Shown: positions 21,409-34,400 of the stretch, piece by piece | Layout of the letters: every line of letters begins with the position of its first letter | Numbering within the stretch: the stretch's first letter is position 1 | From: Sesamum alatum | Taxonomy: Eukaryota; Streptophyta; Magnoliopsida; Lamiales; Pedaliaceae | Assembly: GCA_034509735.1 (NCBI GenBank) | Contig: JACGWO010000006.1 | Location: forward strand, 3,611,001 to 3,675,000 | Reading direction: 5' to 3' | Length of the DNA stretch: 64,000 nucleotides | The notes under the pieces: generated by a model | Seen by the model: the letters and a program-made list of their open reading frames with translations, nothing else | What the model was told of the DNA's origin: nothing | Database searches by the model: none | Made by a program: the position numbers and the translations under genes

Positions 21409-21569
21409 AAAAAATATGTTTAACCATGACAAATATTTTGACCTCATCTGCAGAACCAACAGCTATAGTAAATGTTACATGATAGTGATTAATTATTATT
21501 CGACACAATTTATTATTTTAACCATGATAATTAACTATAATAAAAATAAATAAATTATATTTTGCATCC

Positions 21570-21855
21570 ACCCCTTCCAATCTCAAACTGTAACCCAATT
21601 ACACAATAAAATAAAATTAAAAAAAAACATTTTAGTACTTATTACACAATAAATTATAATTCCACCTCAAACTCGATTCAAGAACTTTCCTCGAACTTTC
21701 CACCACTCCTTTCCGCTCTCAAACTGTACCCCGATTACACAGTAAAAACATTTCCAACTTCTTTTACGATTAAATTTAATTCCACTCAAACTCGATTCAA
21801 GAACTTTCCCCGAACTTTCCTCCCCATGTAAATTTTTGTTGGCATCTCTATATAT
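21570..21855 (+). promoter_or_regulatory. Promoter region of the VOC gene with 120-bp tandem repeat and TATA box
   Basis: AACTCGATTCAAGAACTTTCC occurs at 21669 and again at 21789, exactly 120 bp apart, each followed by CGAACTTTCC. A second paired motif, TCTCAAACTGTA-CCC-ATTACACA, lies upstream of each. CTATATAT at 21847-21854 sits about 100 bp before the ATG and is a fitting TATA box. Confidence 0.5.
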
Positions 21856-21951
21856 CCATTGCACCCCCCAGCAACACAACACACACCTGCAATATCATCA
21901 AGAACACATTATTTTCACACAGCTCACACACTAAGACAGATAGATAATCGA

Positions 21952-24287
21952 ATGGGGACAGATGAAATCACTGTTGTGGATGAAGTGGTGAGGAGCAGAT
22001 CATCAGCAGTAACTGCATTCTCAGCTGATAATGTAATGAAAAGAACAAGGGATTTGCCTGAATTGTCTCTGAACCATGTCTCTTTCCTCTGCAAATCTGT
22101 GAAGAAGTCTGTGCAGTTCTATCAACAAGTTCTAGGGTTTGGTCTCATCAAGAGACCCTCTTCCTTTGACTTTGAAGGAGCTTGGTATGTCTTTCCTTTT
22201 TTATTTTATTTTCTTTTTGTGTTTTTTTAAAAAAAAAATATGCTCACTACTTTGAAAAGAAAAAAAAAAAAGACCCTTTATTAAAAATACTTTTACTACA
22301 AGCAAAAACTCGTTCCAAGAATTAGTTAAATTCCCTAAAAAAACAAACCACGTCGTTTATTTCTTTTTCACGACGTTGTTGCATGGAAAATAACAAATGT
22401 TTTTTTTTTTTTTTGGCGATGCAAACAAAAAAAACCGTGTAAAACAATATTGTTGTTATGTATAAAAAAATAATTTAATTTATTTCGTAATAAATATAAT
22501 TTCCATTGTTCCGTTGTAATAAAAATAAATAAATACATAAATAGAGTTTTCGACGCCCATGATTGATAACCACCACCCTGTTTACTCTTCTCTAATTCTC
22601 ATGCAAACATTAGGGGAAGAAAAAGACTTTTTAGCAAGGGAAAAAATGCACGTGACAACCGTATTTTTTTCACTGAAATTGACATTTTTCGTCAAAAAAC
22701 CAAACCAAACGTGCTACTTTTCTTAAATTATCGTCCTCAACCACAAAATCGAAATCAAAGTGAACAAAAAGCACCTACTTCCCCCCCCCCCCCCCTACCA
22801 AGTTACAGGACGAAAAATGCATTTTATTACCCGTTTCTTGATATATTTATTCTAGGTTGTTCAACCATGGGGTTGGAATCCACCTACTAGAAGTTGAGAA
22901 AATAGGGAAGAATGAGAAGAAAGGGAGAATAAACCCTAAGGACAACCACATCTCGTTCCAGTGCACAGACATGGATCTCATCGTCCACAAGCTGGATCAA
23001 ATGGGGATCGAGTATGTGAAGGGTGTGGTGAGAGAGGGTGGGATTGATGTGGATCAGATCTTCTTCCATGATCCTGATGGATACATGATTGAGATCTGCA
23101 ACTGCCACATCTTACCACTTCTCCCACTCTCCTCTTCCTCTTCCTCTTCTTGCCCTCTTATTACAAGAAACATCTCAAATCCCAAAATTGCCCTCACTAC
23201 TACATCATCCTCATCATCCTCATCCTCCTCTTTCTATGGTAAGTAGTTGTTGAGAATTTGTATTTTAGTTTAGGATGTATGTATTTATGGTGTATGATCT
23301 TAATTTCAAAGAGATTTCTAATATCGGTCTGGATTTTCTATTTTAAAGGGTAAATTACACTATTCGTTTTTTGCAAAATTACAGCTACACTTGAGAAGTG
23401 CGTAATATTTTTCAAATGGTGTTTGTGTAAGTTTTGCCTCTAAATAGGGGGTGTTGTTGTAATTACGACTATAGCCTCGGGGTGTAGCTGTAATTTTGCC
23501 AAAGACAATAAGTGTTTTTGTATTTTGGCCTAAATAACCTCAAGGGTGTCGATGTAATTTACCCTATTTTAAATGAATTTTTGTTGTTGTGAGGGGTAAA
23601 TTCATAATTTTAATGTTATTTTACTGGAATCTTAATTAGTATAAATAGTTGATGGGTGGCATTTCATTGTAGCAAGTGCATAGTTTAGATTTTAATTATA
23701 TTTATGTAATTATATGTAAGAAAACTAGAAAACAAATAAAGAATTTGTCGGAACTGATAATTTCTTAATCTTATTTTTATTATTTGTAAATGTGCATGAA
23801 TAGAATATTATTGAAAAAAACATTAAAGATATGATTATTTCGTGTAAGAATAAGTATATTTGAGGGTATTTAATAAATATACATTTTGTCAGCCAAAAGT
23901 AGTTATTATTCTAACATCTCAAACTTAATATATAGTATAGATATGTACAAGATTCTAGCTGAGAAATAGAATTTTGAGAGTCGGGTCGAACCACGTAAAA
24001 TTTTTATATCTTTTATTCAATTGTTCTTACTTTTCCCATGTATTTTCAATATACTAATAAATAACATAAACTTTTTTATACATATAATATATAACATGTA
24101 CAATAAAATATAAAACTAGACATCAATTTAAAATAAAAATTTAAGACAATCTTGTAATTCCTCAAAATGTGTCAAAAATATAAGCATTGGGTTGAAATGT
24201 TTTGCAGGAAGTATGCACTGCAGTGGAGAAGTAGAAGCCTTGATGATGGAGAACTTGGCATTGGACATGATCAACATTTCCATTTGA
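21952..24287 (+). CDS. Glyoxalase-I-family (VOC superfamily) protein, 3 exons
   Basis: Exons 21952-22184, 22856-23238 and 24208-24287 total 696 nt (231 residues plus stop TGA). Splice sites are TTG|GTATGT, TCTAG|GTTG, ATG|GTAAGT and TGCAG|GAAG, with phases matching. The VOC fold spans about residues 38-165: LNHVSFLC (His42), FYQQVLGF, FEGAWLF, DNHISFQC (His109) and FFHDPDGYMIEICNC (Glu157). These residues lie where the family binds a metal. Plant paralogues of this single-domain type are annotated as lactoylglutathione-lyase-like or FosB-like, but many lack proven glyoxalase activity. The C-terminus is serine-rich (about 173-205) and unlike the conserved core. The ATG at 21952 gives a 37-residue lead before the domain. 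Substrate not predictable. Confidence 0.9.
22781..22795. repeat. (C)15 homopolymer in VOC intron 1
   Basis: An uninterrupted C run about 60 bp before the exon 2 acceptor. Likely length-variable. Confidence 0.85.
23347..23565. repeat. Short foldback MITE in VOC intron 2
   Basis: AGGGTAAATTACACTATTCG is mirrored by GTCGATGTAATTTACCCT, with inner AAAATTACAGCTACAC against TGTAGCTGTAATTTTG. The host intron keeps consensus splice sites. Confidence 0.65.
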
Positions 24288-25019
24288 TAGCAAACATTAT
24301 TATTTGTTTCATCAAATTATAATAATATTATTATTATTATAAATATTTTTGGGGCAATTAAGAATTGAGAGCAATAGATATTATAAGTTGCAATAATTAT
24401 TACACTAGTGCTACTTTCTTGTAACATGTAAAATACTAGCATAAGACCTGTGTTATATGCTCGTTAAGAGTCTAAATTTGAACTATATTGTATGTTCAGA
24501 AGTATTTTTGAGGCATTAGATATAACTATTTTTGTTTAAATACGGAAATATTAAATATATGATAATTTCATATGTGATTAAATGGAATTGAATTGGACCG
24601 TACAGTTACCCAAATTTTCTAATATAAAAATGAGTAATTTATAAATAAATTTAAAATTTAATATGAAGATAATCAATAATTTTAAGTAAAAAAAGTAAAT
24701 TTAGATTATGTTACTAACTAATTTAATCTAAAAAAGTTTGTAAATCTTTTGAATAAAGAATAAACGATCGTACACTTAACTAAATTAAATTAAAAATAAA
24801 AATTTTGAATAAAGATAAACTTTCATCAATTTTTAAAAAACTATCAACTTTTCAAAAAGTAATATTTTTTAAAATCAACAAGCGATAAACAATGTACTAT
24901 ATATAATTTATCGAATCAACGACAGAGTGACTCATTTCATAATAAATAAAAAGTTCGTCTAATCAATTCCAACGCATTACCATCCCTAATTTTTTAATTA
25001 TATTTCAGCTATATATAAA
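24288..25019. other. 3' flank of the VOC gene
   Basis: AT-rich sequence with polyadenylation-like AATAAT words near 24320. No further gene seen. Confidence 0.4.
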
Positions 25020-25430
25020 GGGTTAATTACATTAAACCCCTTAAAAAAATACAAAATCACACATTCCCCCAAAAAAACTTTTACTTCAACTTATACTTCT
25101 ACTGAAAATTCTCCATTTATAATTACCCCATTTCCTTAGAGTTTGGATTAAAAATGTTAACGTAAAAAAATAATACATAAATTTTTAATTTTATCCCTCA
25201 TTCTACGTTCGTAACCTGTAATAAATCTTTTTTTTTATTAAGTAAACTGATGAACTATTATTTATTTCAAATAAATCAATTGCAATATTTTATATCAAAT
25301 ATCTTATATCTAATAACTTATCAATAATTATAACAATTCATACTAATGACCTATTATAAATAAAACTGCACCTAATATTAAATAGAACAACATTCCACGC
25401 TGATGGGGTTCGAATGGGACAATGAATCTA
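25020..25430. repeat. Half MITE followed by SINE-like fragment
   Basis: GGGTTAATTACATTAAACCCC … AATGTTAACGTAAAAAAATAATACATAAA (25020-25200) is the left arm of the 25443 family. From about 25240 a body like the 19020 SINE ends in GGGGTTCGAATGGGA. Confidence 0.45.
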
Positions 25431-25442
25431 GCAGCATGCTTT

Positions 25443-25943
25443 GGGTTAATTACACTTAGACTCCCTTTAAAAGTGCGAAATTACACTTTCCTCCAAAAAA
25501 ATTTTAAAATTACACTTATATCCCCTCAGAAAATTCACCATTTACACCTGACCCCTATTCGTTAGGATTTTGACGAAAAATGTTGACGTTAGCAAAAAAA
25601 ATTACATAAATTTTCAATTTTGCTCCTCATTTAACATTCTTATGTATATTTTTGTACTTATAAGGAAATAAATATAATGTATATACAGAGAGTGAGGTTA
25701 ACAATATTATATTTTGTTTCCCTTATAAGTACAAAATTATTACATTGGGACGTTAAACGAATGATGAAATTGAAAATTTATGTAATTTCTTTTGCCAACG
25801 TCAGCATTTTTCGTCAAAATTCTAACGAATGGAGGTTCGGTGTAAATGGTGAATTTTCGAAAGAGATGTAAATATAATTTTAATTTTTTTAAGAAAAAAG
25901 TGTAATTTCACATTTTCAGAAAGGGTTTGAATATAATTAACCC
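25443..25943. repeat. Foldback MITE, ~500 bp, complete
   Basis: GGGTTAATTACACTTAGAC … pairs with … AATATAATTAACCC. The arms (about 230 bp each) include TTGACGTTAGCAAAAAAAATTAC against GTAATTTCTTTTGCCAACGTCAGC. No coding content is supported, despite two short open frames formed by the arms. Confidence 0.7.
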
Positions 25944-27200
25944 GGATGCTTTTGTACAAAATTTTGTTTGGTTATTGCCTTATTGGTGTAAGATGCAAAT
26001 TTGTAGTATGTCCTTTTTGGTTTCCTGCCGTCCTTTATTGAATATATCATTATCACGGACCAGCCGCCGTACACGCCCACGGGCCACTCTAGTCTGGTAC
26101 TCTCCTGTCGTGGCTAAAAGTTCAATATAACGTTTACTTTGAGAATTGAATTATATAAGTGATCGAATTATATTGAACTAAATAAATAATAAAAAAAATT
26201 ATATAAGTGATCGAATTATATTGAACTATTATAATTTGTTTATTCACATGTAGTAAAAAATTCTGATAAAATTTGTGTAATGTTTACTTTGTTGTATTTA
26301 TTTATTTTGTATGACAAAATTATCCATTTGCCCTTCAATAATTAAATAATAGAGACAAACGATTCACACATTCCCATTGCAAGAAAAGGCCATATTCAAA
26401 GTAGAAATTTTTTAGTTCTTTTGCTCCTCTGTCCACGAAAGCTGGTTTTCTTTCGATAAGTCCAATTATATGTAATGGTTGTTCAATTCATTTGTCTAAT
26501 TTATTTATTTTTCGTAATTCATGTGCAATAATTTAATTTTTTTTTCTTAGGTTCCGATTTGTGGTTGGGGTTGGGGAAATATTTTGATTTTGGTTTTGAA
26601 TTTTTGAATTTTTGTCTCGTATTATCTGAAATTTTCGAATATTTTGTTTTAATTTTAGAAAAAATTAAACAAAAAAAATAAACAAAGGTCACATTCAAGC
26701 ATAATAATCGATGGAAGGTATGTTGTTAGATATATGAACTCTAGAATAGAAAATGGAGTCCAAGAAGAAAAGGAGAAGATGAAGAACTCACATTGCAGCC
26801 TGCTTCCCCGGTGCTTCGGTCCAGCAAAAACAATAAAGAAAAGGGTGAGTGTTGGTGTAATAGTGGTAGGTGAACAAAACATTTGTCATATTTGAGGGCA
26901 AAAACGACTTTTACCAGGTGCATTAATTGTTGTATACGGGTGTATCATGACTGAAAGCTCGTTGATTTTATGTGAGTTTATTATGGGTTGACGATAGTTG
27001 ATTTATAATACTTAATCGAAAGTTAATTTCCCATGTGTTGGTGCTCTTTAGTGATACTAAGATGACTGCAACTTAATTCCTAGTGTGCTGGTGGAGCTGC
27101 AGAAATCAGTTTGGACAATGCCCCAATAAATTTTGACGAAGAAACATTTATAGTATTTCTTGCTGGTTTACTACACTTAGTACTTCTTTTTGCCTGAAGA
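25944..27200. other. Unassigned stretch with one exon-like piece
   Basis: A 26778-26847 segment opens with ATG, reads MKNSHCSLLPRCFGPAKT and reaches AAAAGG|GTGAGT, a consensus donor. Its composition is more gene-like than the surroundings, and 26400-26560 resembles a 5' leader. No downstream exon or known domain could be identified, so it may be a captured gene fragment or chance. A short tandem repeat (TTATATAAGTGATCGAATTATATTGAACTA) lies at about 26151 and 26199. Confidence 0.2.
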
Positions 27201-27441
27201 AAATACAAGCATTATGTTTTTTTTTTGGAGTGTTTTGTTTCGTTTTATAGAGATAGAGAGATAAAAACAGATATAAATAAGTATGTGTTAGAAATATTGT
27301 ATATATTTAGATTTATTTTTGGAGATAACTTAAAATAGTGTAAAATAGGTGTTGTATGTTTGATTTTGTTTCTTGGGAGACAATTCATGTTCATTGTCAA
27401 ATTATATCTCTTTTGTATGTATCTCTTTTGGTTTTGTTTTT
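27201..27441. repeat. Dispersed repeat, GGGAGACA…CATTGTCAAAT family
   Basis: The segment ending CTTGGGAGACAATTCATGTTCATTGTCAAATTATATCTC recurs at about 28518-28565, 42411-42455 and 42528-42570, always near AT-rich repeats. A non-coding element of undetermined class. Confidence 0.45.
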
Positions 27442-28513
27442 GGGTAAAATGCAGACATCCCCCCAATGTATGGGGTTATTTGCACTTTGCCCCCCAATTT
27501 TTTTATTTAACACTTCCCCACCCAACCTTTTGATTTTGATGCACTTTGCACTTCCCACGGAATAATATTGGAATATCCGTCCGCGTGTGTTCACACGCTT
27601 GAGAGTGATTTCAGGTTGGGTAATGTAAGGTTAAATGCAAACACTCTCCCCCAACGTATTGAAGTCATTTGCACTTTGCCCCTCAACTTTTTAAAATAAA
27701 ATAAAAATTATTTCAAAAAAAATATAAAAAATCCAAAAAATTCAATGACTGCTTTGCAGATAAACAACTTCACATTACATACCAAAATCAAACTAAAAAG
27801 CAAATAACTTTCTGCGACATCATGTGTGTGGAACCTAAACAAAAGAACTTTAACCTTCAATTCACAAACAACAAACTTCAATACAACCACAAAATCAACA
27901 GAACATAAGAAAGATAAAAAAGAAAAAAGAAAACCAAATGAGAAAACAAGAAAAACTCACCGATCCAAATGAAGAAGTTGAACTTCAACAACTCAGACGA
28001 AAAAATCACAAAACACTCCTCTTGTATAACAAGAGGCAAAATCAAACCCACAAAGAAAAGAAAAATTGTGTGTATTTCTTTCGGCGCCACCATCAGTGCA
28101 AATGTGTGTATTTTTGCCTGCGCTAACATTATATTTTGTCTCACAATGTGAAGTTGTTTATCTCTAGATCAGGCATTGAATTTTCTAGAACTTTTTCTCC
28201 TTTTTCTAGAATTTTCCTAATTTTTCTGGAATTTTCCTCCATTCTTTCCCTTTTTTTTTTTAATAATATACTTTAATTTTTTAATAGGGGCAAAGTGCAT
28301 CTGACCCTATATGATAGGTGGTATTTGCATTTAACCCTCATGATTTTATCCAACGAAAATCACCCTCAAGCGCGTGAACACACGCGGAAAGAATATTCCC
28401 CGAAAAGTGCAAAGTGCAATAAAATCAAAAAGTTGGGCAGGGAAGTGTGAAAAAAAAAGTTGGGGAGCAAAGTGCAAATGACCCTATATGTTGGGGGGTG
28501 TCTGTATTTTACC
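27442..28513. repeat. Large foldback element, ~1.07 kb
   Basis: The left arm GGGTAAAATGCAGACATCC…TTTGCACTTTGCCCC is inverted in the right arm GGGGAGCAAAGTGCAAATGACCC…GTCTGTATTTTACC. Conserved inner pairs include CCGCGTGTGTTCACACGC / GCGTGAACACACGCGG and AGATAAACAACTTCACATT / AATGTGAAGTTGTTTATCT. The arms thus cover about 350-400 bp each. Open frames within it are products of the inverted arms. Confidence 0.68.
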
Positions 28514-28865
28514 TTTTTTTGGGAGATAAAATTCACTATTTATTGTCAAATCATGTCTCTTGTATATGTATTTATAATTATATATATACATATATATATA
28601 TATATTGCTTGAAAAATGGGCCACAATGAGTTTAAAACACCCAATTAAGGTGTCTCATACCAAGTGCAAATATTGAGCATGTTTTGGCCACGCTCGAAGA
28701 TGGGCCGAAAATAATGTCGATTTCCCAAAGCATTCCTTGACCTGCATTCGCTCAGAATCACTTATTCATCTTTTGCAAGAATTTGTCGCTTTTGTCACTC
28801 TACTCTTCAACGACTAATCATATGTAATTGGCTTGATTCATAAGTTTTCTGAAACTTTTTATAAA

Positions 28866-30614
28866 GGCCGTGTTTACCACATGCTACTAGGCTAGATATT
28901 TGGCTTAATCTTGGTCAGCAGCGCGTTTACTAAAAAAAAAAAAAAAACAACGGCCAGCTACTAATTCCCTCGGCCCTGCACTCTACTGCAACCTCAAGAT
29001 GCACAATGGTCCGAGTTGGGCCAACCCAGCCTAGGATTGAATAAATCCAATAAAAATGGGTTGGTCCAGCCCAACCTGCTTGGGACTGGGTTGGTCCTAA
29101 GTATCAATACCTAGGACCAGCCCAGCCCAGTGGCTCGGACCACCTGGTCCTGGACTGGGCATGGACCAGGCTTGTTGGGCTATTTTATTTTCTTTTAATA
29201 ATGCATGTCATATTATTTTTATTTTATTCTTTTAAATTGACTATTCTAATAGGTTTTTTATACTTTTGAAACTCTAATTTTTATTTTTTTTTATCTTTAT
29301 TGTTTCTAAATTTTTAGTATATTAATTCATTAATACTTTTTATTTATTTTTTCCAAAGTTTATTTTAAATCCTTTTTGGATTTGTTATTATTTAAGTTTA
29401 TTACTTGTAAGCTTATTAGTCAAATTATTATTTATGTTTATTATATAGTCTTAACTATTTTTTTCTAGTCATAAATTTTTGTTTGATTTAGTTTTTTATT
29501 TGTTTATTTTATAAGACAACCATAAATTTAAATACTTGCTCAAAACAACACCTCAAATTCATAAATAAAAAATAAGACAGGCACATTCGAGCTTGGTCTG
29601 GGCCTGGTCCGGGCCGGTCCAGGCTGAGCCTGGGTTTAAAAATGGACCCAGTTGGGGCTCATTTAAAGACCCAGGACCAGCTATGAACAGTAGTAGGCCG
29701 ATCCTGGGTCGAACTTTCTTGGGTTGGTCCGTGTTGGTCCTGGGCTGACCCGACCAACTGTACAGCTTGACTACAACCCCTATTACAATATAGAATGGGA
29801 CGTGATATTAAACAATATGTGAGATCCACCTCAACCCCCATTAATTTTTTTTCCAGCTTTGTCCTTCTACCCTAGCCTTTTTGGTCAATTTTGCCCATAT
29901 TTGTACATAAAATTTCACCTCATTTCCCATTAATGTGCTTACATCAAAAGTGACATTTATTATACTTTGCTTCATCTTCCTCCTCTATATGTTCCTTCTA
30001 TCCAACTCGACACTGCCTTGAGCTTTCACCTCCATCTCCTCCGTTCCAGGTAATTTATGTCAAGTTCATTTTTAGTTATGTCTTCAATATTCTCACACGA
30101 TTTTCTATCAATCTTTCTCTCTTGTTTTTTCTTCTAGACTTGCATCCTGCTTGTGCTAACGTTGTTTACTTTGCCCTCGTTTGGAATTTGGGAGCCAGGT
30201 GGAAACTCCATAACTTATGCCTTTGCTTCATAAAACAACAACACCCTTGCTGTAAAAAAGTACCTAGATCTAAGGATATAAATGGCAAACAATAATAGGG
30301 CACAAAGGATAGTAAGGGTGACGAAATAGTGAAGAAGCATATCAATTTCATAATGACTGTGTCAGTCGTTGAGAAGGACTGAAATTGACACAAGCGAAGA
30401 GAAATAATGACATGACTGATTTGACGGGATAATGGGCAAAAATGTAATTGTGCGCCAGATTGAAGTAAATGCTAGTAAATGACAAGATGTTTGTATCCGG
30501 ATTATTTGCCGTATAACTGATGGAAAGTAAACATACTATGAGATAATATTGTATAACAAATAGTATGAGTCTACTATAATGTGTCTTATATAATCTGGTG
30601 CTGTAAACATGGCC
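28866..30614. mobile_element. Possible TIR element with GGTCC-rich inner element
   Basis: GGCCGTGTTTACCACATGCTA at the left mirrors TGGTGCTGTAAACATGGCC at the right. Inside, 29005-29770 is framed by GC-rich palindromic blocks of GGGTTGGTCC/GGACCAGCCC type around an AT-rich core, resembling plant hAT-like non-autonomous elements. No target duplication was found for either, so boundaries are tentative. Confidence 0.35.
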
Positions 30615-31300
30615 AAAATGTTTGAAAACTTATAAAACGTTGTAAAATTTTTAGAATACAACCTTGTAAAATAATTATAAAAAAAAAGATATTACAGCTT
30701 ATAATCAGAATCTTAGCATGTTCTTTCGAGTTAAACCATATCAATCACAGATTAAAATTATTAATATTCTATAAAATTCATGATTTCATTTCATCTGAAC
30801 ACTTCAAAAACTTGTACTTAAAGAAGCAAAGTTTAACAGGTGAAGCTTAAAAGAGAATTACTCGCCAGTGGGACGAATTGATTTTACCCATTTTTTAATT
30901 ATGCACGAATTGATTTTCGGAATTTAGTCCTATAATTTTAAAATTTTGGGAACTAATTGGGTCATGTGCACGTCACATCTAATTGTCCGATTAAATTGAC
31001 TGAAGAAGAACTAAACTTGCTAAAATTTTAAAAATACAACACCGAAATTTGCAAAATTCAATTCATGCAGGACTAAAATTGCATTTTGCCCTTTCAAACC
31101 AAGTTCAGGTGCTTCTCAAGAAACAATTCCTCCAATATTTTCAGACAATAGCTACAAATTCATTTGGATCCCTTTATCAAATAACAACATTTTACAACTA
31201 GTCATAAACACAAGCAAAACTCAAATCAAACTGCTTCATTTCTACAAAACAAGTAATAACAAGAAATCTTACAGATACTCGGACACAGATCATCATCAGC
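30615..31300. repeat. Intergenic stretch with MITE-like arms
   Basis: About 30880-31090 carries AATTGATTTTCGGAATTTAGTCC … GGACTAAAATTGCATTTTGCCC, relatives of the foldback at 35309-35737. The rest (30615-30880, 31100-31300) shows no feature beyond probable BASS1 3' UTR and terminator sequence. Confidence 0.4.
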
Positions 31301-31476
31301 AAGCCAAGGTTGTTGTCCATCCATGAATGTTCAAACGCTCGATACACCAATCAAGATTTTTTCATAAGGCGTCGAGCTTCGTGACGACCCCAAGAAACGG
31401 AGAATTAACAGTGCAGGTCAGTCGGAACTACGTCGGGCGGGTCAGCTTCACCAGTATAGTACGTATACGATCGTCA

Positions 31477-34400
31477 TCACTCTTCAGGTGCTTCAGGATG
31501 ACTCTTTGGACCAGAAGGATCGATGTACCTCCAGAAGAAACCTAGACTGCTGCCCATGATGTTCATAATTACGGCCGACATAGCAGAGGGTAATGCGACC
31601 ATGGGTGACGTGAAATGAGAGGTAGCTAAAACCACTCCTAACGAGGAGTTTTGCATGCCGACCTGCAAGAAATCAGGAATGAGATGTTATATCTTTATGT
31701 ATTTGTATTACTCGCATTGTATGAGTTGGAAGAAGGAGAAGTCGGGAAACGTATACAGTAAATTTGATAGGAATGTACGTCTAGAAAAATATAATTGTTG
31801 TTCAGACGAACTTTGATATTAAATCTTAAGGTTTTGCCAAAGATAGAGATCAAATCAAGCATTAGAAGGATCTTACTTCGATCGATATTGCACGCCGTTG
31901 TGACTCCTTAAATCCACCAAAAGCTGCAGATAGGTACCTGCATAGGATCTCAAAATGGTTCATGTGCAATGCAAGATAAATCAATAGGAAAACGTTTTCA
32001 TATAGGGAGAACGCACAACGTAAGAGAATTTGAAATCTTACCCCACAAAGAAACCAGCAAAATGCAGCAATATGACTGAAAGAACTACGGCACCCAACTC
32101 ACTTGAGAGCAATGCTTGAGCACAAAGAATTGGAGATGGATTGGACGATAAGGATGCTCCAATGACCGAAGACTTCAGACGAACGACATTGTCCGAGAAT
32201 ACACTGGTACAAATAAAGCAGGCATCAGTTTGAAATAGACTGAACGACAGAAGGACGAAAAATGGGTGAAAATGAGGGGACGGAGAGGATGTTTCTTGCT
32301 GTTGAAATTATTAAATGAACATACTAAATGGAAAAATTAAGACCTGCAAGCAAGAAGTGAGGACGATAAAACGGCTACCAACGGTGCGAAAGGAGTCATT
32401 AGTTTCACTGCTTCAGGAAATGTGCTCTGCAGATAAGAACCTAGCAGAATCGGAGCAACTACCACCTATACACAAGGGTAGAGACCGTTAAATAAATGTG
32501 TAGAAACGAAATCAAGGAGTTGAACGTAGTGTTGACGTTACCTGCAAGGTGCTCATGGATAGATCAACGGCGTTGACAGGAACATAAGTTCCTGCAAGAA
32601 TCTTCGTCAAGAGAGGGGTAAGGAGCACCGCTCCAAGGGTGGTACATACTGTCATTACGATGGACAATGGCACATCTCCTTGAGCAATCAAGGTTACCTG
32701 TAACACTATTTTCAGAGAAGGGAATGAAATGAAAGGTTTGTGGATACTGATCGTTAGCATATTGAAAAACTAGGTACCGACTGAAGCTATAACCATTACC
32801 GATTTAGTAGCATAGTGCTACTTTGATAGAGCTTTATTAAAGAACTAAAAGGAAAAAAATCTGCAAATCCAACAACGATGAAGCATTGAGGCCATGAAGA
32901 TCATAAAGGTGGAAGGTAAACCATGCAAGTACCTAAGAAATCAACAGAAGACCTCCTGATCTAAAGGAAACAAGAAGAACGAGAATTAATGCGAACCATA
33001 TTACTTAGATTTGTTTGCTTATATTACTATTGATTTATTCCACCAAACAAGCACCATAATGGATTAATTCATGGCGAAAAGTTGTTTTCTAACAAGCACT
33101 TATGTAAATATAGCACCTCATGATCTAACAGAATCTTTTTCTGTCTATCTAACCATCATCGCGAAAAGTCATAAAAAAAAATGGTGAAGCCAGTAATGAG
33201 ATGATATTCTGATCCTTTGGCCGTTTGACATGGAAAAATATTAGAAATAAGAGATGGATTACGTAACTATGGCAAAGAACTATAATGGATTGCTCTTACC
33301 ACGTTGGATGCTGTACCTCCTGGGCAACAAGAGAGCAATATCAAGCCTACGGAAAGAGAAGGTGAGAGCCCCAACAACTTGCTAACTACCATCCCAAAAG
33401 CAGGCATAATAGTGTATTGAGCAGCACAACCGAAGAGTATCTGATACAAGGGAATGACAGATCTTGTGACGTTTCAAAACCAGTTTCTTCTAGTGTTCTT
33501 CAGAAGCAAGAACATAATGCTAACCGGAAGATCATATTGTCATACTACTTCCTTTTATAATTAAAGAAGCAAAAACAAAAAAACAAAACGAATGAAAGAA
33601 GCCAAGAAGAAGAAAATATGATAATCTCGTGTAATGAATGCAGAATAGCATAGTGATTGATAGTTTATTATTCTTTCTAAGCTTGCAACACTCGGCATCT
33701 CCTAACGATTCCAAATGAATAGTTCAAAACTTAACAAGAAAATCAACAGAACTTCCAAAATCAAAGCCCTGATGGTGAAACACAGGCAACAAACAGAACC
33801 AGCATTATCTAGGTAACTCCCCAAATTTTGCTCGAGAGCCGTTATCCTTCTATAGCCATAGAACAGCTCTTAAACGACACTGAGAATAGCGACGATATAC
33901 TAACAACTTAGCAAGTATGGTATTCAACAAAATCAAATACGAAGCATTCACTTTCTCTTAGCACTACTAGTACTAAAATTCCTGAATTCCCAATAAAAAA
34001 AACTTTGCTAAAAAACCAATAGCCATTTCTCAAGATAGGAGCCAAGTTAAAACAATATCTCCAATGTGCATACATTCTAATCCAACAATGCCATAGCTAT
34101 ATCTCATTTTATCTCCTCCATTGATCCAAAAAACCAACACCACCCAACATTTTTCCTTAACAGAAATCAGCTCAAACATACGGAAAATTCTAACCCGGAC
34201 CGCATTTGGCCAGACTTGAGCCAATTGGTTCGGCCTGAACCTGGTTTGTGTAAGAATTTTTCCAAATGTACATAAATTTTATGTATGGACAAACATAACA
34301 GACCAACAAATCATATTCAAGATTCAAACTTATACTATCATGGGCTGTTGATAAAACTCACAGAAAGAGGCCTTTGCCTGAACAGATTGACCAACTCTTT

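Noticed and set aside
26655..26923. Hydrophobic minus-strand open frames
   Set aside because: AT-rich, no family resemblance, and overlap the exon-like piece on the plus strand.
28866..30614. Firm call of a hAT transposon around the GGTCC-rich palindromes
   Set aside because: Terminal repeats are only partly matched and no 8-bp target duplication was found, so it is kept only as a low-confidence repeat.
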